A stretch of 18,179 nt of DNA, from contig JADLBT010000438.1 in assembly GCA_020847555.1 (NCBI GenBank), positions 1 to 18,179 of the forward strand, in the 5' to 3' direction. The notes under the pieces are model-generated. The model was not told where the DNA came from. It saw only the letters and a list, made by a program, of their open reading frames with translations, and did no database searches. Below are positions 6,604-13,590 of the stretch, piece by piece. The DNA is from Gemmataceae bacterium (GTDB taxonomy: Bacteria; Planctomycetota; Planctomycetia; Gemmatales; Gemmataceae). Position numbers and translations under genes: made by a program. The first letter of the stretch is position 1. Each line of letters opens with the position of its first letter.

Positions 6604-7353
6604 ATGCGCACTCAATGCCTTTCTCTCCTGGCTGTCGCCGCCGCCGCGGCGCTCACCCTGCCCCCCATGCGGGCCGACGAAGAAACGACGTCCGGCCCGC
6701 CGGTCGGCCAGTTCCACGGCCCGCCGTTCCTGGCCCACGTGGTCAGCGGCAAGCGCTTCCAGGACGTCCGGGACCGGCTCAAGAATGAGTTGCTGGAGCA
6801 GAAGGCGCCGCCCGAAAAGATCGACGAGGTGCTGAAGCGCCACGAGGAACTGCTGCAGTCGCCGATCGCCGAGTTCGGCAACTACCCGGTCGTGGCCGTC
6901 CTCGTTCGCGGCGACCCCGAGGCGAACAGAGAGGTTACCCGCAAACTCCTCGAAAAGGTGGACGAGGCGGTCGAGGGGCACAAGGAGGCGTACCTGAATG
7001 CGTTCGCTCTCTTCGTCAGCGACGACGCCCGCAGTTCGGCGACCCGGAAAGAGGAGGATCCCGAGGCACTGATCAAGGAGGCGAAGGCACGGACCCGGCT
7101 GGCGGCGGGCGTGAAGGAGATCGCCAGGGGGCTGAAACACGTGGTCGTCGGCTTCCACCCGCCCGAGAAACTGGAGGCGTGGCATTTGCAGCCGGGGGTG
7201 ACGGTCCTGGTCTACGTCAAGCACCGGGTCCGCGCCAACCACGCCTTCCCCGAAGGGAAGCTGCAAGAGGACGACATCGGGCGGGTGCTGAAGAGCGTGG
7301 ATGAGGTGCTGAAGAAGCGGAACGCCTTGTCCGCCCCGACCGGGAAGAAGTAG
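6604..7353 (+). CDS. Secreted hypothetical protein, possibly thioredoxin-like fold
   Basis: A 249-residue protein starting with a clear Sec signal peptide (MRTQCLSLLAVAAAAALTLP), with likely cleavage at Ala24. The mature part has no cysteine. It alternates hydrophobic strands with charged helices: YPVVAVLVRG, YLNAFALFVSDD, LKHVVVGFHPP and VTVLVYVKHRVRANHAF. This order resembles the strand pattern of thioredoxin-like domains lacking the CXXC, in particular the final YVKHxVRANHAF strand-turn; that assignment is inference. Long charged helices occupy residues 45-80 and 150-175. I do not recognise a named family and propose no reaction. There is no good Shine-Dalgarno before the ATG; the start is chosen because it yields the signal peptide. 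It converges on the nitrilase-like gene with a 45-base gap and no obvious terminator. Confidence 0.75.
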   Translation: MRTQCLSLLAVAAAAALTLPPMRADEETTSGPPVGQFHGPPFLAHVVSGKRFQDVRDRLKNELLEQKAPPEKIDEVLKRHEELLQSPIAEFGNYPVVAVLVRGDPEANREVTRKLLEKVDEAVEGHKEAYLNAFALFVSDDARSSATRKEEDPEALIKEAKARTRLAAGVKEIARGLKHVVVGFHPPEKLEAWHLQPGVTVLVYVKHRVRANHAFPEGKLQEDDIGRVLKSVDEVLKKRNALSAPTGKK

Positions 7354-7398
7354 CCTTGCCCGCAACGGGGACGTGGACCAGCCGCGCGCGTCGGCGGT

Positions 7399-8319
7399 TC
7401 ACCGCCCCGGGATGGGGATGTCGTGGACCAGGATGTATTCCTTGCTGTCGGCCCGCTGCGTGGACGGCGGCATCTGGGCGAGGGTCCGCCCGTCCGGTCC
7501 GATGAACCACGACCCGCTGGCCCAGCTGGTACTCGCGACCTTCCCCTGCGGGGGGTCGAACGCCGGGTTGAAGAGAGCGGCGTGGTTGTGCAGGGCCGCG
7601 TACACCTTCAGCTGCGCGACCCACCCCTGCGGACCTCCCCACGCCGAGCGGAACCGATACCAGCCGGCCGTGGTGCCGCCGGTGCTGTTGGCGTGCGGGC
7701 CGTAGATGACCTGGGCGCCGTTGTCCACCAGCGCCTGCAGGTTCTTGCGGTCGGTGCCGTCGGCGCAGATGACGATGCCCATCTTGATGCCCTTGACGTC
7801 GAAAACCTGGTGCGCGGCGCCCGCCGCGGTGTACCCCTTCTCGGCGGTCAGCCAGATCTTGCGGTGCAGGCCGATGATCCGGCCCTGCGGATCGATGACG
7901 ATCTGCGTGTTCCACCGCTTGCCGGCCGCGTCCTGCTCCGCGACGCCGACGCTGATGTAGATGCGCTTCGCGGCCGCGAGTTTCTGCAGTGCCTTGACCT
8001 CGGGGCCGTCGAGGCTCAGCCACGTCATGTGTTTGCTGAAATGGTAGCCGTTGAGGGACAACTCCGGGAACCCGACGAAATCGACCCCTTCCCCCGCCAG
8101 GCGGTTGATGAAGTAGACGTGGCGCTGCAGGTTCGCCCGAATGTTGGCGCGATTGCGCTCGGTGTCGGGGGTGTCGGAGTAGTGGCACTTGATGTTGACG
8201 AGGGCCATTCTCAGTCGGCCGGCGCCGCCGGCCCCCGGCTCGCGCGGCTGCTGTGCCCCGAGCAGTCCGGCAAGGGCGAAAAGGAGCAGCCACGCCACGC
8301 GAACCGATAGGGGCTTCAT
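7399..8319 (-). CDS. Exported carbon-nitrogen hydrolase (nitrilase superfamily)
   Basis: A 306-residue protein with an N-terminal signal peptide (residues 1-22, ending LLGAQQP) followed by a full nitrilase/amidase fold. The catalytic triad is visible: Glu86 in FPELSLNGY, Lys154 in LHRKIWL and Cys185 in VICADGTDRKN. RMALVNIKC (37-45) is the first strand, and WNTQIVIDPQGRIIG (136-150) the usual second repeat. The superfamily hydrolyses nitriles, amides or N-carbamoyl compounds; the substrate cannot be read from the sequence. An exported location is unusual, because most relatives act in the cytoplasm. The ATG at 8319 has GGAG nine bases upstream. The zinc-ribbon membrane protein gene lies 65 bases upstream on the same strand and may be co-transcribed. 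Confidence 0.87.
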   Translation of the reverse strand: MKPLSVRVAWLLLFALAGLLGAQQPREPGAGGAGRLRMALVNIKCHYSDTPDTERNRANIRANLQRHVYFINRLAGEGVDFVGFPELSLNGYHFSKHMTWLSLDGPEVKALQKLAAAKRIYISVGVAEQDAAGKRWNTQIVIDPQGRIIGLHRKIWLTAEKGYTAAGAAHQVFDVKGIKMGIVICADGTDRKNLQALVDNGAQVIYGPHANSTGGTTAGWYRFRSAWGGPQGWVAQLKVYAALHNHAALFNPAFDPPQGKVASTSWASGSWFIGPDGRTLAQMPPSTQRADSKEYILVHDIPIPGR

Positions 8320-8384
8320 GTCGCATTACTCCAGGCGAGGAGGACAACCGTCTCCCTTCCTTGCGGGGAGGGCTCGCATCCCGC

Positions 8385-8882
8385 TCACCCGTTTCCCGTG
8401 AACCCGCGGACCACCGCGGCGATTCCGAGTACGAAGAGGATTGGGGGGTAAATGAAGATTCGGTTCGCGGCCAGGCCGAGGAAGAACCACACCGCCGCGC
8501 CGACCATCATCAGGATGCCGGTGATGATCTCCGGGTGGACGGCGACCGAGAAACCCGATCTCTCGGACCGTCGTTTACGGGATTTGGAGCGGCGCTTCTG
8601 CGGAGGTTCCGGCGGGTCGTCCGGTTCCTCGTCCACGGGGATGACCGCGGGCGGAGCGGAGGCGCGGACTGCACTGGCGAGGGGGGGCGGGGTCCGGCGC
8701 GGCTGCGGGCGGGCCGGCGGCGGGCCGGCGAGGAACAGCTCCACTACCTCCTCATCGGCGGCCGGCGGAGGTTGCGGAATCGTCAGGATCCCCCTGCACC
8801 CGGGGCAACGAACCTTGCGCCCGGCCAGCTCGTCTTTAGCCCGAACGGACTTACCACACGCACAGGTGACTGAAATAGGCAT
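8385..8882 (-). CDS. Zinc-ribbon protein with proline-rich linker and two membrane helices
   Basis: A 165-residue protein in three parts. Residues 1-35 form a short zinc ribbon with ligands Cys7 and Cys9 (CACGK) and Cys26 and Cys29 (CPGC), in the context KDELAGRKVRCPGC that is common in planctomycete proteins. Residues 36-110 are a Pro/Ala/Arg-rich, low-complexity linker, ending in a strongly basic stretch (KRRSKSRKRRSER, 96-108). Residues 118-139 and 142-159 are two hydrophobic helices with a short turn between them. The basic stretch before helix 1 suggests that the zinc ribbon stays in the cytoplasm. No catalytic motif is seen. Similar N-terminal ribbons front many unrelated planctomycete proteins, so they probably mediate localisation or protein/nucleic-acid contact. 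The start at 8882 has AGGA about seven bases upstream. Confidence 0.75.
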   Translation of the reverse strand: MPISVTCACGKSVRAKDELAGRKVRCPGCRGILTIPQPPPAADEEVVELFLAGPPPARPQPRRTPPPLASAVRASAPPAVIPVDEEPDDPPEPPQKRRSKSRKRRSERSGFSVAVHPEIITGILMMVGAAVWFFLGLAANRIFIYPPILFVLGIAAVVRGFTGNG

Positions 8883-8958
8883 AAGCGAATCCTGTCAGCA
8901 TGGAGGTCCACCGTTCAGACGGGACACTCGGCCAGTTGGTTCGCGGACCCTGCCGGCT

Positions 8959-8990
8959 AGCCCCAGGCGCCCGCGCGGGCGCCTGGGGCT
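8959..8990. repeat. Perfect 32-bp palindrome, possible terminator
   Basis: The half-site AGCCCCAGGCGCCCGC (8959-8974) is followed directly by its exact reverse complement (8975-8990), with no spacer. A loose extension pairs CCGG at 8953-8956 with CCGG at 8997-9000. It lies between the end of the DUF1501 gene (9035, minus) and the start of the zinc-ribbon gene (8882, minus), so it could end DUF1501 transcription. No T-run follows on either strand. Confidence 0.8.
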
Positions 8991-9034
8991 CGTTGGCCGG
9001 TTTTGCAATCGCTTCCAGGTCGCCAGCGGCAGGT

Positions 9035-10414
9035 TTACAGCAGCTCGTGGATCGGCGTCGGGTCATCGAGGACGCTCACCGGCCGTCCGCTTGGGTCGAG
9101 CAGTTGGAGCCGCGGGTCGATGCCCAGAACGTGGTAAATCGTCGCGTGAATGTGGGTCGGCCGCAGTGGGCGCGTGTGCGGCCGCGTGCCGAGCCGGTCG
9201 GTCGAGCCGACCACCTGCCCGCCCTTCACGCCGCCGCCGCCGAGCAGGCAGAACATCGCCTCGCCCCAGTGGTCGCGCCCCGGCGTGCCCATGCTGCGCG
9301 GCGGGCCGCCGTTGCCGCCGTCGTTCATGCGCGGCGTCCGGCTGAACTCGCCGCACAGGACGACGAGGGTCGTCTCCAGCAGTCCGCGCTCCGCCAGGTC
9401 GGTGAACAGCGACGCTACCGCACTGTCCACCATCGGCAGGTAGCGCTGCATGCCTGCTTCCAAATCCCAGTGGTGGTCCCAGCCGCCGTAGTGGACGGTG
9501 ACAAAGGTGCAACCGGCCTCGACGAGGCGCCGGGCCAGCAGGGTGCTCTGACCCCAGTTGTGCCGTCCGTACCGATCACGCAGGCGCGGCTCCTCGCGGT
9601 TGATGTCGAACGCCGTCCGGGCCGCTGGCCCGGTCACGAAGTCATACGCCTCACGGTTGAAGCGATCCATCGCGGCTGCGGTCGGGTGAGCGTCGATGTG
9701 CCGCTGGGCCGCGTCGAAGTGGCGCAGAAGGATGCGCCGGTCTTCGAGCCGATCCATCGTCAGGCCGCGCGCCAGGTTGAGGTTCTGGACCGCGAAGTTC
9801 GGCGCGTTCGGATCGCCGCCGGTCTGGAACGGGTTCAGCTGGGCGCCGAGCATGTGACCGCCGAAGTAGCCGGGGTTCAGGCCGATGCTGCTGGCGTGCG
9901 GCACCGCCACATACGCCGGCACGCCGCGCCGGCGGGCGCCGACCTCGCGGGCGACGATGGCGCCAATGCCGGGGAAGCGCTGGGCGTTGTTGGCCCCGCT
10001 GACGCCCATGTCCTTGGTGGTCAGCATCCGGTGGCCGCCAGCGAAGTGGTCGCCGGTGTTGTGGTGGAGCGACCGGACGAGCGAGAACTTGTCGGCAACG
10101 CGCGCCTGCTTCGGGAACAGCTCGGTGACGTCCAGGCCGGGCACGTTCGTCCGGATCGGCCGCCAGATGCCGCGATACTCCCCCGGCGCGTCCGGCTTCA
10201 TGTCGTACAGGTCCAGATGGCTCGGCCCGCCGTCGAGCCAGATCAGGATGACGGACGTGTTGCGGCTGGTGCCACTCGCCGCGGCCTGCGCGCGGGCCTG
10301 CAGGACCGTGGGCAGGCCGACGCTGGCCAGGCCGGCCACGCCCCGCTGCAGGAAACTGCGGCGACTGATGCCGTCGCAGTAGGATGGCGTCGAACCGAGA
10401 TCGAGGCGGAACAT
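9035..10414 (-). CDS. DUF1501 family protein, twin-arginine exported
   Basis: A 459-residue protein of the DUF1501 family, which has an alkaline phosphatase/sulfatase-like fold and is greatly expanded in planctomycetes. The N-terminus carries a Tat signal, SRRSFLQRG (17-25, Arg18-Arg19), then a hydrophobic stretch ending ARAQAAA. WLDGGPSHLDLYDMKPDAP (59-77) is the family hallmark near the N-terminus; HYGGWDHHWD, VLCGEFSRTPRMN and GRDHWGEA lie in the C-terminal half and supply candidate metal-binding Asp/His residues. No activity is established for the family. In planctomycetes it is very often next to a DUF1549/DUF1553 protein; none is present here, so it stands alone. The start at 10414 has a GGGGGG stretch just upstream. 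Transcription diverges from the TPR gene. Confidence 0.92.
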   Translation of the reverse strand: MFRLDLGSTPSYCDGISRRSFLQRGVAGLASVGLPTVLQARAQAAASGTSRNTSVILIWLDGGPSHLDLYDMKPDAPGEYRGIWRPIRTNVPGLDVTELFPKQARVADKFSLVRSLHHNTGDHFAGGHRMLTTKDMGVSGANNAQRFPGIGAIVAREVGARRRGVPAYVAVPHASSIGLNPGYFGGHMLGAQLNPFQTGGDPNAPNFAVQNLNLARGLTMDRLEDRRILLRHFDAAQRHIDAHPTAAAMDRFNREAYDFVTGPAARTAFDINREEPRLRDRYGRHNWGQSTLLARRLVEAGCTFVTVHYGGWDHHWDLEAGMQRYLPMVDSAVASLFTDLAERGLLETTLVVLCGEFSRTPRMNDGGNGGPPRSMGTPGRDHWGEAMFCLLGGGGVKGGQVVGSTDRLGTRPHTRPLRPTHIHATIYHVLGIDPRLQLLDPSGRPVSVLDDPTPIHELL

Positions 10415-10613
10415 CGTTACCCCCCAGGGAACACGGGCGATGCTTCGAGTCTACCCACCGCCGCGGTGGGCGACAAGCGCGGCCCTGGGAGGATTGAAAC
10501 GCGATCTCCAGACCCGACGCGCCGGGCTCGGCCAGTTCTCAACCTGCTTCCGTTGTCGCCCGGCGGCGGGTAGACTGGTGCAGGTCAAGGGGGATGGCGT
10601 GGAAGGGGTATTC

Positions 10614-10688
10614 GTCAAGCCCACGGGTGGCGTCCCGTGGGCCACGTCCCCAGCACCTGGGCCACGGGACGCAGCCCGTGGGCTTCAC
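10614..10688. repeat. Doubled CCCACGGG-family palindromic element
   Basis: Two units, 10614-10643 and 10659-10688, are inverted copies of each other (30 bases, four mismatches) around a 15-base spacer. Each unit is itself a hairpin: GCCCACGGG...CCCGTGGGC with loop TGGCGT in the first, and CCACGGG...CCCGTGG with loop ACGCAG in the second. The element could therefore fold as one long stem or as two hairpins. It lies between the divergent DUF1501 and TPR genes. The remaining part of this gap (10415-10613) shows a small 7-bp hairpin at 10454-10470 and no gene. Confidence 0.8.
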
Positions 10689-10743
10689 CAGTAACGGTTG
10701 CACACCCTCCCCCTGGAAACCGGCACCAGCACCCAGACACCCG

Positions 10744-13416
10744 TTGCCGCACTACCGCCCGATTGCGCCCGCGCCGAGGAGCCTCCTGGCGCCCCCCGAG
10801 AACCCCGCACTCACCGCCGCCCGCGAAGCGCTGGAGAAGGCCGATCTGCCCGCCGCCGCCCGCCACCTCGGCTCCGCGCTCGGCGAGGATCCGAATCGGT
10901 CCGAGGCGCTGGCGTTGCTCGACGAGATCATCGCCGCCGCCGAGGATCCGCTGCAGCTCATCCCCGGCGACGACCTCCCGGCCACGTCCGGGCTGGCCGC
11001 CGTCCACGCCTACATCCTGGCGGACCAGGGGCGGATCCCGGAGGCGATCGACCAGCTCCTCGGGGTCATCCTCGACCGGCCCGACGTCCTCTACATCGAC
11101 TGGGCGCTCGGATGGCTGCAGCGCCCGGAGGCGGCCGGCCGGCTCGACGTGGACCGGCTCGCCGGGTTCGTCGGCGCGCTGCTGGAGCAGTACCCGGCGT
11201 TGACGGCGCCGCACGGCGGCGGGCGCGAGACGCTGACGCGCGCCCCGCTGTTCATCCAGCTCGTCCGCCGCACTCAGCCGGCGGACGCTCACTTCCTCGC
11301 GGTCGCCGTGCACCTGCTGCGCCGCCTCGGCCACCTCGACGAGGCGCTCAAGCTGGCCCGGGAGGCGTATGCGCTGGAGCCCGGCGGACCGACGGCGGCG
11401 GCCCTGGCCGCGACGCACGCCGCGCGCGACGAACTCGACCAGGCCCTGAAGGTGTACCGCGAGGCGATCGAGCACGAACCGGCCGACCAGTCGTCGCGCG
11501 TCCACATGGCCGACCTGCTCGTCCAGCACGGCAAGTTCCCGGAGGCGCAGGAACTCTACGCCGACGTCCTCGAACGCGAGCCGGGCCAGGAAGACGCGGA
11601 GCCGAGCTACTGCTTCCTCCGCTTCCTCGACGGCAACGAGGACACCTGGCGCGATCGGCTGCTGGAGTTGGCCGGGGCGAAGCCGGACAACGAGCGGGCG
11701 CAGCGGCTGGCCCAGCAGGTGACGCCGTACCTCGGCTACCTCCCCGACCCGCTCGACGTGACGACCAACCTGCGCACGACCGAGGGGCGAGAAGCGGGCG
11801 AGGGCGCCGCCACCCTGCCGTACCTGGAGGCGCCCAGCAACTACGTCGCGTTCGACTGGCTGAACCGGATGGATGTCGTGGTCGCGCGCGTCCAGAAGCC
11901 GGACCCGCGCCTGCCGCGCGGCCGGGTCGATTACCTGCTGTGGCGCTACGACGGGACGCGCCCGAGCGTCGCCGTCGCGCCGCCCGAACCGGCGGTGGCC
12001 CACGCGCTCGCGGACCTCGCGTGCCAGCAGTACCGCCTCGAAGGGTGGTGGGGGATGGCGCGCCGCCTGGCGCGGCAGTTCGGCGCGGCGAAGGTCGAGG
12101 ACGTGCTGGCGACGATGGTCTACCCGCCGGGCGCGGCGGGCATGGACCGGCCGGCGGTGTGGGTGTACCGCGTGCAGGTGGCCGCGGCGCTCGTCCTCGC
12201 CCACCTGGACGGCGGCTGGGAGGACTCGGTCCGCCGGCGCGCGCTGCTCAGTCTCGCCAACGGGCCGATGGACTGGACCGTCGATGCAGCCCTGGTGGCG
12301 CTCGCCGCCGTCGCCCGCGACGACGAGGACGCGGCCGGGGAGATCGGCCGGCTGTTCCGGTCGCTGCGCCAGAACACGCCCGCCGACGGCACTTTCTCGT
12401 ACTATCCCGCGCTGGTGTGGTGCGCGCTGCGCCTCCCGGATGTGACCGAGGCGCAGCAGGCCGCGCTGAAACAGGATTTGCGGAAATGGCAGAGGGGGCG
12501 TGACGCCGGGCACCACTACCGGCAGGCTCTGACCCTCGCCGAGAAGGGCGAGTACGATCGGGCCATCGAGGAGCTGAGTGCGACGGTGCAGCTCGACCCG
12601 GGTCACGCCGACGCTCTGCGCGAGCGGGCTGCGCTGGCACTGCGGCGCGGGGACGCGAAACGGGCGGTCGCCGACTTCACCCAGGCGCTGGAGCTGGAGC
12701 CGGAGACGGCGGCCGCCCACCTGGGCCGCGGCCAGGCGCAGCTGAAGCTCGGCAAGTTCGAGCAGGCCATCGGCGACTTCAGCGAGGCGGCCCGGCTGGC
12801 GCCGTGGGACTGGCAGCCGTGGTATCGCCGCGGCCTCGCCCGCACCGCTCGCAAGGAGCACGAGCAGGCGGCGGCCGACTTCACCGAGGCGATCCGCGTC
12901 GCCCCGGAACTCGCCGACCCGTACCTGCAGCGTGCCCGCGCCTACACTCAACTCGGCCAGCTCGACCGGGCCATAACAGATTACACGGAGCTGATTCGAC
13001 TCAATTCTGCCTCGGCGCTCGCCTACAACCTGCGGGCGCGGCTGCACGGCCGCCTGGGCAACTACTCCCTCGCCGTGGCCGACCACCTCCGGGCGAGCGA
13101 GCTGGACGCCGGCAACGCCTTCACGCACAGCGACCTGGCGTGGCTCTGGGCGACCTGCCCGGACGACGCGGTGCGCGACGGCCGCCGCGCGGTCGAGGCG
13201 GGGCGGAAGGCGTGCGAGATGACGGACTGGAAGCGGGCCGAGTGCCTCGACGCGCTGGCGGCGGCCCACGCCGAGAGCGGCCGGTTCGACGAGGCGATAC
13301 AATGGGCGGAGCGGGCGCTGGAGCTGGCCCGGGAGAGCGAGAGGGCGGCGTACCGCGGCCGGCTGGATGCGTACCGCCAGGGCCAACCGTGGCGCGACAG
13401 CGGCGGGAGCCGCTGA
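10744..13416 (+). CDS. Tetratricopeptide-repeat protein
   Basis: About 890 residues if started at the TTG at 10744. An N-terminal helical region (about 20-180) is followed by TPR-like helices (about 180-282), a non-repeat middle (about 330-590) and at least six tandem TPRs (about 590-800). Good examples are EKGEYDRAIEELSATVQLDP and GDAKRAVADFTQALELEP. The end has the LAWLWATCPDDAVRDG motif and a last TPR-like pair, a tail common in planctomycete TPR proteins. The protein is probably a scaffold for protein-protein contacts; no enzymatic domain is seen. The start is uncertain. An ATG at 10594 would add 50 residues, but these would be translated from the palindromic element at 10614-10688 and look like non-coding sequence. 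No good ribosome-binding site precedes 10744. There is no signal peptide in either version. Confidence 0.8.
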   Translation: MPHYRPIAPAPRSLLAPPENPALTAAREALEKADLPAAARHLGSALGEDPNRSEALALLDEIIAAAEDPLQLIPGDDLPATSGLAAVHAYILADQGRIPEAIDQLLGVILDRPDVLYIDWALGWLQRPEAAGRLDVDRLAGFVGALLEQYPALTAPHGGGRETLTRAPLFIQLVRRTQPADAHFLAVAVHLLRRLGHLDEALKLAREAYALEPGGPTAAALAATHAARDELDQALKVYREAIEHEPADQSSRVHMADLLVQHGKFPEAQELYADVLEREPGQEDAEPSYCFLRFLDGNEDTWRDRLLELAGAKPDNERAQRLAQQVTPYLGYLPDPLDVTTNLRTTEGREAGEGAATLPYLEAPSNYVAFDWLNRMDVVVARVQKPDPRLPRGRVDYLLWRYDGTRPSVAVAPPEPAVAHALADLACQQYRLEGWWGMARRLARQFGAAKVEDVLATMVYPPGAAGMDRPAVWVYRVQVAAALVLAHLDGGWEDSVRRRALLSLANGPMDWTVDAALVALAAVARDDEDAAGEIGRLFRSLRQNTPADGTFSYYPALVWCALRLPDVTEAQQAALKQDLRKWQRGRDAGHHYRQALTLAEKGEYDRAIEELSATVQLDPGHADALRERAALALRRGDAKRAVADFTQALELEPETAAAHLGRGQAQLKLGKFEQAIGDFSEAARLAPWDWQPWYRRGLARTARKEHEQAAADFTEAIRVAPELADPYLQRARAYTQLGQLDRAITDYTELIRLNSASALAYNLRARLHGRLGNYSLAVADHLRASELDAGNAFTHSDLAWLWATCPDDAVRDGRRAVEAGRKACEMTDWKRAECLDALAAAHAESGRFDEAIQWAERALELARESERAAYRGRLDAYRQGQPWRDSGGSR

Positions 13417-13590
13417 GAGGCCGGACGCCATCCCGGCAGCTTTGACTGGTTCACGGCACAGGAATCCCGCCCTTGATTCAGGAAAGGCCCGGCCCGCATG
13501 GCTCCTGCTCCTGCCCCCACTACCGAACGCCTGCTGAGCGCCGCAGAGTCCACCACCAGGCTCGTGGCGAATTCCAGGGATCCAGCTGCC
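13417..13590. other. Gap between the TPR and S9 peptidase genes
   Basis: These 174 bases hold no convincing gene, repeat or terminator. The frame of the next gene is open through 13498-13590 from an ATG at 13498, but that stretch is low in conservation-like features and lies ahead of a clear signal peptide. TTGACT at about 13443 is a possible -35 with no -10. Confidence 0.4.

Noticed and set aside
5850..6611. 253-residue minus-strand frame over the Cys-rich gene
   Set aside because: The plus frame has a promoter, ribosome-binding site and duplicated cysteine modules. The minus frame only mirrors these and also runs through the 6439 hairpin.
7354..7398. Terminator between convergent genes
   Set aside because: The 45 bases contain no stable inverted repeat or T-run.
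10415..10613. tRNA or small RNA gene in the divergent gap
   Set aside because: Only a 7-bp hairpin is seen; no cloverleaf, anticodon arm or T-loop sequence could be found here or elsewhere in the window.
13498..13590. 31-residue N-terminal extension of the S9 peptidase
   Set aside because: It would bury a classical signal peptide that begins at the ATG at 13591 with its own ribosome-binding site.
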